A DNA stretch of 64,000 nt from JAWLHU01 sp049325315 (GTDB lineage Bacteria > Bacillota > Sulfobacillia > Symbiobacteriales > Symbiobacteriaceae): the NCBI GenBank assembly GCA_049325315.1, contig JBMONB010000081.1, positions 1-64,000 of the forward strand. Direction: 5' to 3'. A model generated the notes under the pieces. It made no database searches and had not been told where the DNA came from. It saw only the letters and a program-made list of their open reading frames with translations. Shown here piece by piece: positions 49,887-58,325 of this stretch. Position numbers and translations under genes: made by a program. Each line of letters opens with the position of its first letter. Position 1 is the first letter of the stretch.

Positions 49887-50684
49887 TTATGCAGGCAGCA
49901 GGGTGACGGCCTGCTCCTCCAGCGGAGCCGCTTCGAAGGCGGCCTGGAAGGCTTCGTCGCTCTCGTAGGGCCGGTCTTCGACCCAGCGAACGGGCCAGGC
50001 CAACTGCAGTTGGTCGCCAGCGAAGGGCCAGGGGGAGACCGACCAGGTCTCGGACCCAACCCCCTTCAGGGTGATCGCCTCCTCGGACCCGCCTGGCTCG
50101 GTGGGCATGGTTCCAATGAGGATCTCCCGACCGTCGGTGGGCTCGAACATGCAGAGCATCAGGGAGATACCATCCCAGGCCTGGAGCCAGCGGTAGTGGG
50201 TCCAGAGCAGGGTGGGGTCTGGATTGATCTCCGCGATCAGCTCCTCCTGCACCTGTTTCTGATCGGCCAGAAAGCGGGCGACCAACTCCTCGGCGCCCGG
50301 GTCGGTGGGGCGGACGGGCAGGTGCTCCATGTGGCCGAAGCGCCCGTTGTACAGGCCGGCCCCGTGGAGGCTGATCAGCAGCCCGGCGTAGGGATCGACC
50401 CCGCGGGCGATCTGGACGCCCCGGGTGTAGATCTGGGTGTGGATCGCCTGCGGAATCGCCAGGAAGCTGTAGGGCCTCCGGTCGTCAGGCCGTATGGTGG
50501 GGCGCTTCTCCCACTCGGTCCAACCAACGTCGTGGATCTCGGCGCTCCGGAGCACCGATTCCCGCCGCTGGATTACAGGTGCAAAGCGGCTCCCACCCCA
50601 GGCGGCGGCGATCTTTGCAGTGGCGCCGGCGTGGTCTGTCTGGAGCGTCAGGCAGAGCCGTCCCTTGTGGGGGCGAACAACCAA
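49887..50684 (-). CDS. DUF3891 family protein
   Basis: 265 residues of the DUF3891 type. Histidines and acidic residues recur in HD-phosphohydrolase-like contexts (AEIHDVGWTEWEK, LISLHGAGLYNGRFGHMEHL, WDGISLMLC), which suggests a metal-dependent helical hydrolase fold, but no function is established. TTG 50684 lies eight bases after GGAGGT; the longer frame up to 50942 reads through the divergent promoter region. Confidence 0.82.
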   Translation of the reverse strand: MVVRPHKGRLCLTLQTDHAGATAKIAAAWGGSRFAPVIQRRESVLRSAEIHDVGWTEWEKRPTIRPDDRRPYSFLAIPQAIHTQIYTRGVQIARGVDPYAGLLISLHGAGLYNGRFGHMEHLPVRPTDPGAEELVARFLADQKQVQEELIAEINPDPTLLWTHYRWLQAWDGISLMLCMFEPTDGREILIGTMPTEPGGSEEAITLKGVGSETWSVSPWPFAGDQLQLAWPVRWVEDRPYESDEAFQAAFEAAPLEEQAVTLLPA

Positions 50685-50842
50685 GGTCGCATACCTCCAT
50701 CTCTCGCGGCGAAGACTAGGGCCGACAGGCCAATTTCGCTCCCTGAAAGGATGTCCAAGGGGTTCGGCAGGGAGGTACCCGGCTCCTTCCGCGCCGGATG
50801 GAGATTGCCGGGTTGTTGACAGAAAAGGGGGAGGGCGCACGC

Positions 50843-51181
50843 ATGACGGTGACCAATGAGATCGAGCGGGCGATTGCCATGGCCGAGGCGGCCAAGGGAA
50901 ACTACTTGCTCTTCGCCACCGACTCGGAAGACCAGAAGGCAACCCAGGTCTTCAAGCAGATGGCCGACGACATGGAGCGGCATGTGACCATCTTGGAGTC
51001 GCGGCTGGACTACCTGAACCGGAATAACCCGCTGAACAAGCAGCAGCAGGGGCAGCAGCAGCAACAGCAGCAACAGCAGCAGCAGGGGCAGCAGGGGCAG
51101 CAACAGGCACAGGGGGCGAACGGCGGCGGAGGCGGCGGCGGCCAGCAGAAGCAGGCCGGGGGTCAGGGCGGCGGCCAGTAG
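50843..51181 (+). CDS. DUF1657-like small protein with glutamine-rich tail
   Basis: 112 residues. The first 65 residues form a helical hairpin resembling DUF1657 proteins of spore-formers, which often lie beside spoVA genes. Then follows a low-complexity tail: a run of Gln broken by Gly, then Gly-rich, then Gln/Gly ending in GGGQ. ATG 50843 follows GGGGGAGGG. No spoVA gene is nearby. The tail may be disordered and adhesive. Confidence 0.75.
   Translation: MTVTNEIERAIAMAEAAKGNYLLFATDSEDQKATQVFKQMADDMERHVTILESRLDYLNRNNPLNKQQQGQQQQQQQQQQQGQQGQQQAQGANGGGGGGGQQKQAGGQGGGQ
51041..51110 (+). repeat. CAG/CAA trinucleotide repeat coding for polyglutamine
   Basis: About 22 codons in a row of CAG or CAA with a few GGG (Gly) interruptions, inside the DUF1657-like gene. 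Such a tract can change length by slippage. Confidence 0.85.
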
Positions 51182-51204
51182 CCCTGACCCTCACTGCCTG
51201 CGGG

Positions 51205-52038
51205 TTATTTCAGGGCCGTGCGGGCGGCGCTCAGGTGGCGCTGAAGCTGGAGGAGATCCTGCTGAAAGGGCTCCAGCCTGCCGGCAGCCAGGGCCGGGCG
51301 CAGCCGGGGCAGAAGCGCTTCAGCGGCGGCCAGGGCGGAGACCGCCTCTCCCGGGGGCTCAGTTGCGGCGGCGAGCCGGTCCCGTACCTCGCCCACCTCG
51401 GCCTCGGCCTGGGTGATGGCGCCGGCGCTGCTGGCGTAGGTGGAGACCTGTTCGCCCACCCGCCTGGTGGCGATGCGCAGATCCTCTACCTGGTGGCTTG
51501 CTTCGATCGGGTTTCCCTCCGCCAACGTTTGACGGATCTTCTCCAGGTGCTGCTCCAGCCTGGTCACCTGCTCGGAGAGGGGGAGGGGCGCCCCAACCAG
51601 GGCCGCCGCCTGCTCCACCCGCTGCCGCAGCTCGGCCAGGGAGCGGGCGGCCTCGTCGATCTTCTGGGGTGCTGTCTGCCAACTCTGCTCCCAGGTGGTC
51701 AGATGCTGGTCCAGCTCATCCATGAGTGGGGCGAGCCCCTTCAGGGCGGCCTCGACCCCCGCAAAATCGCCGACCTTGCCCCTGGTAAGGCCGGCTTCGA
51801 TCGCGCCCACCAGTTCCCCGATGCGGGCGTACTCCTGGGTGGCCCGCACAAAGGCGCTCTCCACGAACTCGAACGCCTTCTTCGTGCTGCCGGCGGTGCG
51901 CCGGGCCAGGTCGGTTCGCCCGGAGAGCTTGATCACCCGCTCTCCCTGGGCGCCGTACCGCTCCTTGATCGCCTCGAGCCGTGCATAGGCCCGCTCCTTC
52001 TCAGCGCCACGCCCCAACCAGATCAACCAGTCCTTCAT
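51205..52038 (-). CDS. Helical coiled-coil protein of unknown function
   Basis: 277 residues, nearly all alpha-helical, with several predicted coiled-coil stretches (about 75-95, 130-175, 180-230). No signal peptide, no membrane helix, few cysteines. ATG 52038 follows GGAGGTG. It is convergent with the DUF1657-like gene and divergent from the DUF1028 gene. I recognise no family. Confidence 0.75.
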   Translation of the reverse strand: MKDWLIWLGRGAEKERAYARLEAIKERYGAQGERVIKLSGRTDLARRTAGSTKKAFEFVESAFVRATQEYARIGELVGAIEAGLTRGKVGDFAGVEAALKGLAPLMDELDQHLTTWEQSWQTAPQKIDEAARSLAELRQRVEQAAALVGAPLPLSEQVTRLEQHLEKIRQTLAEGNPIEASHQVEDLRIATRRVGEQVSTYASSAGAITQAEAEVGEVRDRLAAATEPPGEAVSALAAAEALLPRLRPALAAGRLEPFQQDLLQLQRHLSAARTALK

Positions 52039-52187
52039 GGCGACACCTCCGCCTGGCGATGGTAGTCTCTCACGTACTTTCTCTCCATTCGGGCGGGGGG
52101 CTGGAAATCCTGCCCGTGGAGGATTGGACCTACTCCTTAGAGAAGTATCGGGAGCGAAAGGTTCGCACTGTGGGGAGGTTCTCTGAG

Positions 52188-53057
52188 ATGAATCTGGTTC
52201 CCGTTGTCGCCACCTTTTCGATCGTCGGGCGAGACCCCGCCACGGGGGAGATGGGGATCGCTGTACAGTCGAAGTTCCTCTCGGTTGGCTCAGTGGTTCC
52301 GTGGGCGGCGGCCAGTGGCGGTGCGATTGCCACCCAGTCCTATGCCAACGTCAACTTTGGCCCCACCGGGCTGGAGTTGCTCCGGCAGGGGCTCTCGGCG
52401 CAGGAGGCGCTGGACCGGCTGCTGGCGGGCGACCCCCACCGCGAGCTTCGCCAGGTGGGCATTGTGGATACAGAGGGGCGTGCAGCCACCTTCACGGGGC
52501 AGGACTGCCTGCCCTGGGCTGGCGGCGTGACCGGCCCAAACTTCGCAGCGCAGGGGAACATTCTGGTCTCCGCCGAGACGGTGGAGGCGATGGCCCGCAC
52601 CTTCCAGCAGACAGAGGGCGACCTGGCCCACCGGCTGACCGAGGCGCTTGACGCCGGGCAGCAGGCCGGGGGCGACAGCCGCGGGCGGCAGTCGGCCGCG
52701 CTGTATGTCGTAAAGGAGGCCGGGGGCTACGGGGGCAGGAACGACCGCTACATCGACCTGCGGGTGGACGACCACCCCGAGCCCATCGCCGAGCTGAAGC
52801 GGCTGCTGGCCCTGTGGCGGCTCTACTTTGAGAAGCCCGCCCCCGAGTCGCTCCTGAGGCTCGAGGGGGCCCTGCTCACAGAGGTGACCGAATCGCTCAC
52901 CCGCCTGGGCTACCTGTCTGAAGGCGAGCCCTTCGCAGCCGCCTGGCGCCGCTTTGTGGGGACCGAGAACTTCGAGGAGCGGGACCTGAGGGAAGGGTAT
53001 ATCGATCCCGCCATCTTGGAGTGGCTCCGCCAGCGGGTGGCGGTGGCCCGGGGATAA
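52188..53057 (+). CDS. DUF1028 family protein (Ntn-hydrolase-like)
   Basis: 289 residues. The N-terminal ~200 residues match DUF1028, whose fold is that of Ntn hydrolases: TFSIVGRDPATGEMGIAVQS, VPWAAASGGAIATQSYANVN and GNILVSAETVEAM are characteristic. The C-terminal ~80 residues resemble the putative peptidoglycan-binding tail of longer members. Activity is not established for the family. ATG 52188 lies eight bases after GGGGAGG; the upstream frame overlaps the divergent gene. Confidence 0.88.
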   Translation: MNLVPVVATFSIVGRDPATGEMGIAVQSKFLSVGSVVPWAAASGGAIATQSYANVNFGPTGLELLRQGLSAQEALDRLLAGDPHRELRQVGIVDTEGRAATFTGQDCLPWAGGVTGPNFAAQGNILVSAETVEAMARTFQQTEGDLAHRLTEALDAGQQAGGDSRGRQSAALYVVKEAGGYGGRNDRYIDLRVDDHPEPIAELKRLLALWRLYFEKPAPESLLRLEGALLTEVTESLTRLGYLSEGEPFAAAWRRFVGTENFEERDLREGYIDPAILEWLRQRVAVARG

Positions 53058-53077
53058 ACGCAGACCGGGCAATCAGG

Positions 53078-53102
53078 CAGGCGTGCCGCCATGGCACGCC
53101 TG
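53078..53102. terminator. Hairpin between convergent genes
   Basis: CAGGCGTGCC, loop GCCAT, GGCACGCCTG. A perfect 10-bp stem without a T tract. Confidence 0.5.
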
Positions 53103-53113
53103 AGCGCTGCGCT

Positions 53114-53425
53114 TTAGTGGTTGGCCTTCTCGGTCGCCCCGGGGGGCCGCCCGGTCTCGCCCCGCAGCTCCTCGCCACGCAGGCGGGGCGCCTGGAGCAG
53201 GTGGTCCCACTTCTCCGGGAAGAAGCCGACCACGAAGTGTCCATCTACGTTGAGGGCCGGGTACTCCGCCTTGTGGGTATGATGATACAGCTCGCCGCGG
53301 GCGCCCGACGAGACGACCACGTTCTTCTCCTCGTACTGGATATTCCGCTGCTTCAGAAAGCGACGGGCCGCCTCTAGCTCTGGGGTTTCCGCGCCGGAAT
53401 AAAGCGTGACATGAAGGTCTCCCAT
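53114..53425 (-). CDS. Glutaredoxin-like protein lacking the active-site cysteines
   Basis: 103 residues. The pattern is glutaredoxin/NrdH: LHVTLYSGAETPELEAARRF, an IQYEEKNV second strand, EYPALNVDGHFVVGF with the cis-Pro, then FPEKWDHLL. The CxxC expected after TLYS is replaced by GAET, and the whole protein contains no cysteine. It therefore cannot do thiol-disulfide chemistry and is likely a binding or regulatory relative. Start ATG 53425 has GGAGGGATGAATCAC upstream. It is divergent from mutY, 57 bases away. Confidence 0.8.
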   Translation of the reverse strand: MGDLHVTLYSGAETPELEAARRFLKQRNIQYEEKNVVVSSGARGELYHHTHKAEYPALNVDGHFVVGFFPEKWDHLLQAPRLRGEELRGETGRPPGATEKANH

Positions 53426-53482
53426 TGTGATTCATCCCTCCTGTTCGCTAGTCTCTCCGACAGAAAGGGTCGAGCATGCCGC

Positions 53483-54586
53483 ATGGCCAGACGAAATCGC
53501 GCACGCAGCTACACAGCCGGCGAGCGGGCCACCGCTGTCGCCGGCGATCTGTTAAACTGGTACGCTGTCAACCAGCGGGACCTGCCCTGGCGGCGGTCCC
53601 GCGATCCGTACCGCGTCTGGGTCTCTGAGGTGATGCTCCAGCAGACCCGGGTCGAGACGGTCATTCCCTACTACGAGCGCTGGTTCGCCCAGTTCCCGAC
53701 CCTCCAGGCGCTGGCCGAGGCGGACCAGGAGCGGGTGCTGAAGGCCTGGGAAGGGCTGGGCTACTACTCCCGGGCCCGCAACCTGCACCAGGCGGTGCAG
53801 GAGGTGGCCGCCCGCTACGGCGGCGAGGTGCCCGACGACCCGAAGGCGGTGGAGGGGCTGAAGGGCGTGGGCCCGTACACCGTGGGGGCGATTCTCTCCA
53901 TCGCCTACAACCGCCCCGTACCGGCGGTCGATGGCAACGTGATGCGGGTGCTCTCCCGCCTCTTTCTCATCGAAGATGATATCGCCCAGCCGGCCACCCG
54001 CAAGTCCATGGAGGAGCTGGCCCGGGCGCTGATCCCACCCGGCCAGGCCTCCAGCTTCAACCAGGCGCTCATGGAGCTGGGCGCCCTGGTCTGCACCCCC
54101 ACCAACCCCAAGTGCTCCACCTGCCCGGTACGTGCGCACTGCCAGGCCTTCACCGAGGGCGCCACGGGACGGTTGCCGGTCAAGGCAAAGGCGAAGGCGC
54201 CCCGGCCGGTAGATATCGCCGCAGCGGCGCTCTGGCATGAGGGGAGGCTAATGATCGTCCGCCGGCCAGCCGATGGCCTGTTGGGCGGCCTCTGGGAGCT
54301 TCCCGGCGGCGAGCGGCCCGCCGACCTCCCCTGGGAGCGGGCGATCCACCACCTCCTTGGGGAATGCTATGGGCTGGAGGTGGAGGTGGAGGCGCATCTG
54401 GCCAGCGTGAAGCATGTTTTTTCCCACCTGGTCTGGGACCTGCGGGTCTACACCGCCCACCTGGCGCCGGGCTGCGCGCCCGCCGAGGGGGAGGCGATTC
54501 GCTGGGTGAGGCCCGAGGAGATCTCCCAGTACGCCTTTCCGGTGGCCTACCAGAAGGTGCTTGCCCAGTTGCCTGGAAGGGACTAG
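53483..54586 (+). CDS. mutY: A/G-specific adenine DNA glycosylase MutY
   Basis: Removes adenine mispaired with 8-oxoguanine. 367 residues. The glycosylase domain has the catalytic Glu in SEVMLQQTRVETVIPYYERW, the helix-hairpin-helix LKGVGPYTVGAILS with the conserved Asp in VPAVDGNVMRV, and the iron-sulfur cysteines in CTPTNPKCSTCPVRAHC (spacing 6-2-5). The C-terminal Nudix-like domain (about 230-360) reads the 8-oxoG. ATG 53483 is the likely start, though its ribosome binding site is weak. Confidence 0.95.
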   Translation: MARRNRARSYTAGERATAVAGDLLNWYAVNQRDLPWRRSRDPYRVWVSEVMLQQTRVETVIPYYERWFAQFPTLQALAEADQERVLKAWEGLGYYSRARNLHQAVQEVAARYGGEVPDDPKAVEGLKGVGPYTVGAILSIAYNRPVPAVDGNVMRVLSRLFLIEDDIAQPATRKSMEELARALIPPGQASSFNQALMELGALVCTPTNPKCSTCPVRAHCQAFTEGATGRLPVKAKAKAPRPVDIAAAALWHEGRLMIVRRPADGLLGGLWELPGGERPADLPWERAIHHLLGECYGLEVEVEAHLASVKHVFSHLVWDLRVYTAHLAPGCAPAEGEAIRWVRPEEISQYAFPVAYQKVLAQLPGRD

Positions 54587-54597
54587 CAGGGTACAAT
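54569..54597 (+). promoter_or_regulatory. Candidate promoter of the HAD hydrolase gene
   Basis: TTGCCT at 54569-54574 and TACAAT at 54592-54597, spacing 17, overlapping the end of mutY. Confidence 0.55.
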
Positions 54598-54631
54598 AAA
54601 GCGATACCGGTTATATGGAGGCGGAACGGTT

Positions 54632-55486
54632 TTGACACTTGACCATGGTTTGATCCGGGTGATCGTCTACGATCTCGATGGAACCGTCTATGACGACACC
54701 AGACATTTCGAGCTGTACGCCCGGGAGATCCAGTCGCATCTCCCCGAATCGGTGCGGGATCAGTTCTGGGCGGACTACACCGCCGCTGCCCACGGGCGCC
54801 ACCCTTCGCTGCGGATCGGTACCTTCTACGATGTGGCCCGCGACCTGGTGCTAGAGATTCGCGGGGGCCGGGTGGCCCGGGCGCTGCATTGGGACGGTTC
54901 GGAGATCCCGCCAGTGGTCCGGGAACAACTCTACACGGGTCCGCTGGAGCCCGACCACCAGACGCTGCTGAATGTGGGCGACCTCTGGTGGGTGCCCTCC
55001 GCCGTCTCGTACCACTACGGGGGCCTGCCCGAGAAGCACGGCGAGGCCTTCCTGCGGATTCGGAAGATCATGTCGGATCCCGATTTCGAGGTCCGGCCGA
55101 TCCCCGACCTGGCGGAGGTGATCGGATCGCTTCGGGGGAAGGTGGTCCAGGTACTGGCCACCAATAGCCCGCAGCCGGACAGCGAGGCGATCCTGAAGAA
55201 GGTGGGGCTGATGGGCCTCTTCGACCGCATGTACTTCCGCTCCAACAAGCCGGCGGGGCTGAAGCCGATGCTGGAGGAGATCGCCCGGGACTACCAGGTC
55301 GAGATGCGCCAGATCCTGAGCGTCGGGGACAACCTGGTCAACGAGATTACCCCGGTGCGGGCACTGGGCTGCCAGACGGTCTTTATCGACCCGCACGGCG
55401 TGGCGGATCCGTCAGAGGCCGACCTAATCGTCCCGGCCATGAGCCTCTTCTTCCCGGAACTGGAGCGGATCGCTGCCGGGCGCTGA
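54632..55486 (+). CDS. HAD-superfamily hydrolase
   Basis: 284 residues. Motif I is YDLDGTVYDD, with Asp nucleophile and Asp acid/base. Motif II is LATNSPQPDS, Lys of motif III is in SNKPAGLKPM, and motif IV is SVGDNLVNEITPVRALG. The cap is a helical insertion of the C1 type. A phosphatase is expected; the substrate is unknown. TTG 54632 follows GGAGGCGG. The product is slightly longer than typical small HAD phosphatases. Confidence 0.88.
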   Translation: MTLDHGLIRVIVYDLDGTVYDDTRHFELYAREIQSHLPESVRDQFWADYTAAAHGRHPSLRIGTFYDVARDLVLEIRGGRVARALHWDGSEIPPVVREQLYTGPLEPDHQTLLNVGDLWWVPSAVSYHYGGLPEKHGEAFLRIRKIMSDPDFEVRPIPDLAEVIGSLRGKVVQVLATNSPQPDSEAILKKVGLMGLFDRMYFRSNKPAGLKPMLEEIARDYQVEMRQILSVGDNLVNEITPVRALGCQTVFIDPHGVADPSEADLIVPAMSLFFPELERIAAGR

Positions 55487-55569
55487 TTGAAGGTGTCGTG
55501 CAGCGAGGCATATCGGCGTCCTCCCCGGCGTAGTTATGGTACCATGTTGGCTGACCGGGAGGTGCCGAG

Positions 55570-55851
55570 TTGACCGAGCGACTGGAGCGACTCCTGGCGG
55601 AGGCGATCCAAAACGATCGACCCGTCCTGGTGAATCCGACGGAAGATGAGCTGCGGACGGCGGCGGAGAGGCTGCGGCTGGAGGGCCGGCTGATCTGCAC
55701 CAAGTGCCGAAAGCCGATCAACAACGCGGATTTTGTCACGAAGCGGATTGAATTTGGCCCGCGCCTGCAGGCGATCGCACACCTGCACGCCGGGTGCGAT
55801 GCATCGCTGGTGCCCGGGCAGGAGGAGGACGAAGGCGTCCCTTCGCCCTAG
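55570..55851 (+). CDS. Small zinc-binding hypothetical protein
   Basis: 93 residues. After a helical N-terminus comes a putative zinc site: ICTKCRKPI, then about 25 residues later HLHAGC, giving Cys-x2-Cys and His/Cys ligands, similar to treble-clef or LIM-like knuckles. TTG 55570 follows GGGAGGTG. It ends four bases before the recombinase frame, so the two may be cotranscribed. No family recognised. Confidence 0.7.
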   Translation: MTERLERLLAEAIQNDRPVLVNPTEDELRTAAERLRLEGRLICTKCRKPINNADFVTKRIEFGPRLQAIAHLHAGCDASLVPGQEEDEGVPSP

Positions 55852-55855
55852 CCAG

Positions 55856-56914
55856 ATGAGCAGCGGCAGGCCGGCCACCCCGGGGAGGAGGGGGGCCGGC
55901 CTGCTGGCCTTAGCCCGTCAACTGGCAAAGAGAGAGCTGGCAGGAGGCTGGACCCGGTCAGGTCGAATAGAGCGGGTGGAGGTGGCGCCTTTGTTGGAGG
56001 CGTATGCTGCACGCTTTATCGCCAGCCTGCGACGCGCACCGGGCACACGGGAGGGGTATAGCCGGGACCTGAAGCTGTTCACCGACTGGGCCAAGTCCAT
56101 CGGGAAGGAAGACCCCCGCACGATCACCTCGGCGGAGATTGAGGACTTCCTGATGAGCCTGGTCCGCAAGGACGGCATTCGGTACGCGGCAGCCACCCGG
56201 AACCGGGTTTTGGCCGTGGTGAAAGGGTACTACAAATTTTTGGTAAAAGACCGACTGATCGCCGCCAGTGAAGATCCGGCTGCCATGGTGGCCACCCAGA
56301 AGCGCCCCCGCCGGGCGCCGGTCTTCCTGGAACTCGATGAAGGGGCGCGCATGATCGTTACGGTCCTGGAGCGCGAGGCCCAAACCCCGTTCCAGCAGAT
56401 GATGAAGACCCGGGATATCGCCATTCTGGCCCTGCTGCTGGGCTCAGGGCTGCGGATCTCCGAATTGGTCGGCCTCAACCTGGACACCTGGCGAGAGGCG
56501 ATGATGAATGGCTGGATGACGATCATCGGCAAGGGAGACAAGGAACGGGTGGTGCCGCCGTCGGACGAGGCGGTGGAAAAGGTGCAGGCCTACCTGCGGG
56601 TCAGGCCCCAGGTTCCGCCGGACCGGGAAGGGCATCCGCTCTTCGTCAGCCGGCAGAAGAGCCGGCTTTCCGACCGTCAGATCCAGTTCATCATCAAGGA
56701 GCTGGCCAAGGAGGCGGGGATCACCAAGCGCATCACCCCGCACAAGCTGCGAGCCACCTGGGTAACGCAGTTGTTGATCAGCGGAGCCAACCCGCGCGAG
56801 GTCCAGAAGATGGCCGGGCACGATTCCCTGGACACGACGATGATCTACGCCGGTGTGCGGGACAACGAGGAACTGAAGCGGGTGATCAAGAAGCATCAGG
56901 TGCGGTATCTCTAG
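55856..56914 (+). CDS. Tyrosine recombinase of the XerC/XerD type
   Basis: 352 residues from ATG 55856. The N-terminal core-binding domain (about 45-130) has GTREGYSRDLKLFTDWAKS. The catalytic domain has the full set: Arg in LLGSGLRISELVGL, Lys in GKGDKER, His-x2-Arg in HKLRATW, His in MAGHDSLDTTMIYA and the nucleophile Tyr in the same segment. The start is uncertain: ATG 55856 has no ribosome binding site, and GTG 55976 is the next candidate. No dif-like site, integron or phage gene lies nearby, so a housekeeping Xer role is as likely as an integrase role. Confidence 0.85.
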   Translation: MSSGRPATPGRRGAGLLALARQLAKRELAGGWTRSGRIERVEVAPLLEAYAARFIASLRRAPGTREGYSRDLKLFTDWAKSIGKEDPRTITSAEIEDFLMSLVRKDGIRYAAATRNRVLAVVKGYYKFLVKDRLIAASEDPAAMVATQKRPRRAPVFLELDEGARMIVTVLEREAQTPFQQMMKTRDIAILALLLGSGLRISELVGLNLDTWREAMMNGWMTIIGKGDKERVVPPSDEAVEKVQAYLRVRPQVPPDREGHPLFVSRQKSRLSDRQIQFIIKELAKEAGITKRITPHKLRATWVTQLLISGANPREVQKMAGHDSLDTTMIYAGVRDNEELKRVIKKHQVRYL

Positions 56915-56961
56915 AAAAAACAACGGCGGCCCCAGCCCTGAAAAAGCAGGGAGGGGCCGCC
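56915..56961 (-). terminator. Terminator of the minus-strand aminotransferase gene
   Basis: GGCGGCCCC and GGGGCCGCC enclose an inner CCCTG/CAGGG hairpin. On the minus strand it is followed by GTTGTTTTTTC, so it terminates transcription coming from the aminotransferase gene; it may also shield the recombinase gene. Confidence 0.75.
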
Positions 56962-57087
56962 TGCGCTATTGCCCTGCAGAGCCCGACAGGCGGGCTCAAG
57001 GGCTCAAATCGACCGATTTCACCTTCGTTAAATCTGTGTTTTCCGCTACTCAAGTACGGAAAACCCTGGTTGGAGCCGGTCACCCGC

Positions 57088-58260
57088 TTAGAACAGACCC
57101 AGACGCCCGATGCGGCCCGCTGCCTCCCGCAACCGCTCCGGCGTGGTGGTCAGCGAGACCCGCACATAGCCTTCCCCGGCGGCGCCGAATCCGTTGCCAG
57201 GGGCCACCACCACGTGGCACTCCCGCAGGAGCAGTTCGGTAAAGGACTGGCTGGTCTGGCCCTTGGGAACGGGGCACCAGACAAAGAAGGAGCCCGCCTG
57301 CGGGTCGACCTGCCAGCCGATCTCCCGCGTGGCGGCCACCCAGGCGTCGCGCCGCCGCTCATACTCGGCGCTGAGCGCCCGCACCGAGTCCTGCGGCCCG
57401 TTCAGGGCCGCCGCAGCAGCCACCTGAATGGCGCCCCACTGGCTGCAGTTCAGGTGGTCCTGGAGCAGGTTCATGGTGCCGATGATCTCCCGGTTGCCCG
57501 CGGCGAAGCCGATGCGCCACCCCGCCATGTTGTAGGACTTGGAGAGGGTGCAGAACTCGACGCCCACCTCCTTGGCTCCCGGGGTCTGCAAGAAGCTGAT
57601 CCGGGGGCGGCCGTCATAGACCAGGTCGCCATAGGCCAGGTCGTGAACCACGGCGATCTGGTGTTCGCTGGCATAGTGAACCACATTTTGGAAGAATTCC
57701 GGCGGGCAGACCGCCCCAGTTGGGTTGCCGGGGTAGTTCAGGAACATCAACTTTGCGGCCTGGGCCACCGCTTCGGGAATGGCGGTGAAGTCGGGCAGAA
57801 ACCGGTTCTCCGCCAGGAGCTCCATGGCATAGCTCTGCCCGCCCGCCAGTTCGACCCCGGACCAGTAGTCCGGGTAGCCGGGATCGGGCATGAGGCAAAG
57901 GTCGCCCTCATTGAGGAGGCAGAGACTGATCTCCTGAAGGCCCAGCTTGGCGCCGATCAGGATGCAGACCTCGGTCTCCGGGTCGAGAGCGACCTGATAC
58001 TCGCGTGCATACCAGTTGGCGGCAGCCTCCTTCAGCAGCTTGAGCCCGCTGAAGGGTGAATACCGGTGATAGGCCGGGTCCGCCGCCGCGGACTGGACCG
58101 CCTTCACAATGTAGTCCGGGGTGGGCAGGTCGGGGTTCCCCTGCCCCAGGTTGATCACGTCGTGACCCGCAGCCTGAAGCCCCGCTGTGGTCGAGATGAG
58201 GCGCGCAAACAGCTGCGCCGGAAGGCGGGAAATGCGATCCGCCGGGCGAATGAAGCTCAA
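57088..58260 (-). CDS. PLP-dependent class I/II aminotransferase
   Basis: 390 residues, fold type I. NLGQGNPDLPTPDYIVKA and GAKLGLQEISLCLL are in the N-terminal half; NYPGNPTGAVCP is the substrate/PLP region; the Schiff-base Lys is in TLSKSYNMAGWRIGF. The pattern is closest to LL-diaminopimelate aminotransferase and PatA-type aspartate-family enzymes. No lysine biosynthesis gene adjoins. TTG 58260 follows GGAGGTAGGTGG; the frame up to 58431 includes the upstream gene's end. It is the last gene of a run on the minus strand. Confidence 0.9.
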   Translation of the reverse strand: MSFIRPADRISRLPAQLFARLISTTAGLQAAGHDVINLGQGNPDLPTPDYIVKAVQSAAADPAYHRYSPFSGLKLLKEAAANWYAREYQVALDPETEVCILIGAKLGLQEISLCLLNEGDLCLMPDPGYPDYWSGVELAGGQSYAMELLAENRFLPDFTAIPEAVAQAAKLMFLNYPGNPTGAVCPPEFFQNVVHYASEHQIAVVHDLAYGDLVYDGRPRISFLQTPGAKEVGVEFCTLSKSYNMAGWRIGFAAGNREIIGTMNLLQDHLNCSQWGAIQVAAAAALNGPQDSVRALSAEYERRRDAWVAATREIGWQVDPQAGSFFVWCPVPKGQTSQSFTELLLRECHVVVAPGNGFGAAGEGYVRVSLTTTPERLREAAGRIGRLGLF

Positions 58261-58325
58261 GGGCCACCTACCTCCTTGCTCTGGTAGTGGCCTATTCGAC
58301 TTTTCTGCGCCATTTCCCTGTAGCG

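Noticed and set aside
55856..56914. Integrase of a genomic island
   Set aside because: The recombinase has no adjacent tRNA, direct repeats, excisionase or phage genes. A Xer-type role is equally possible, so I do not call an island.
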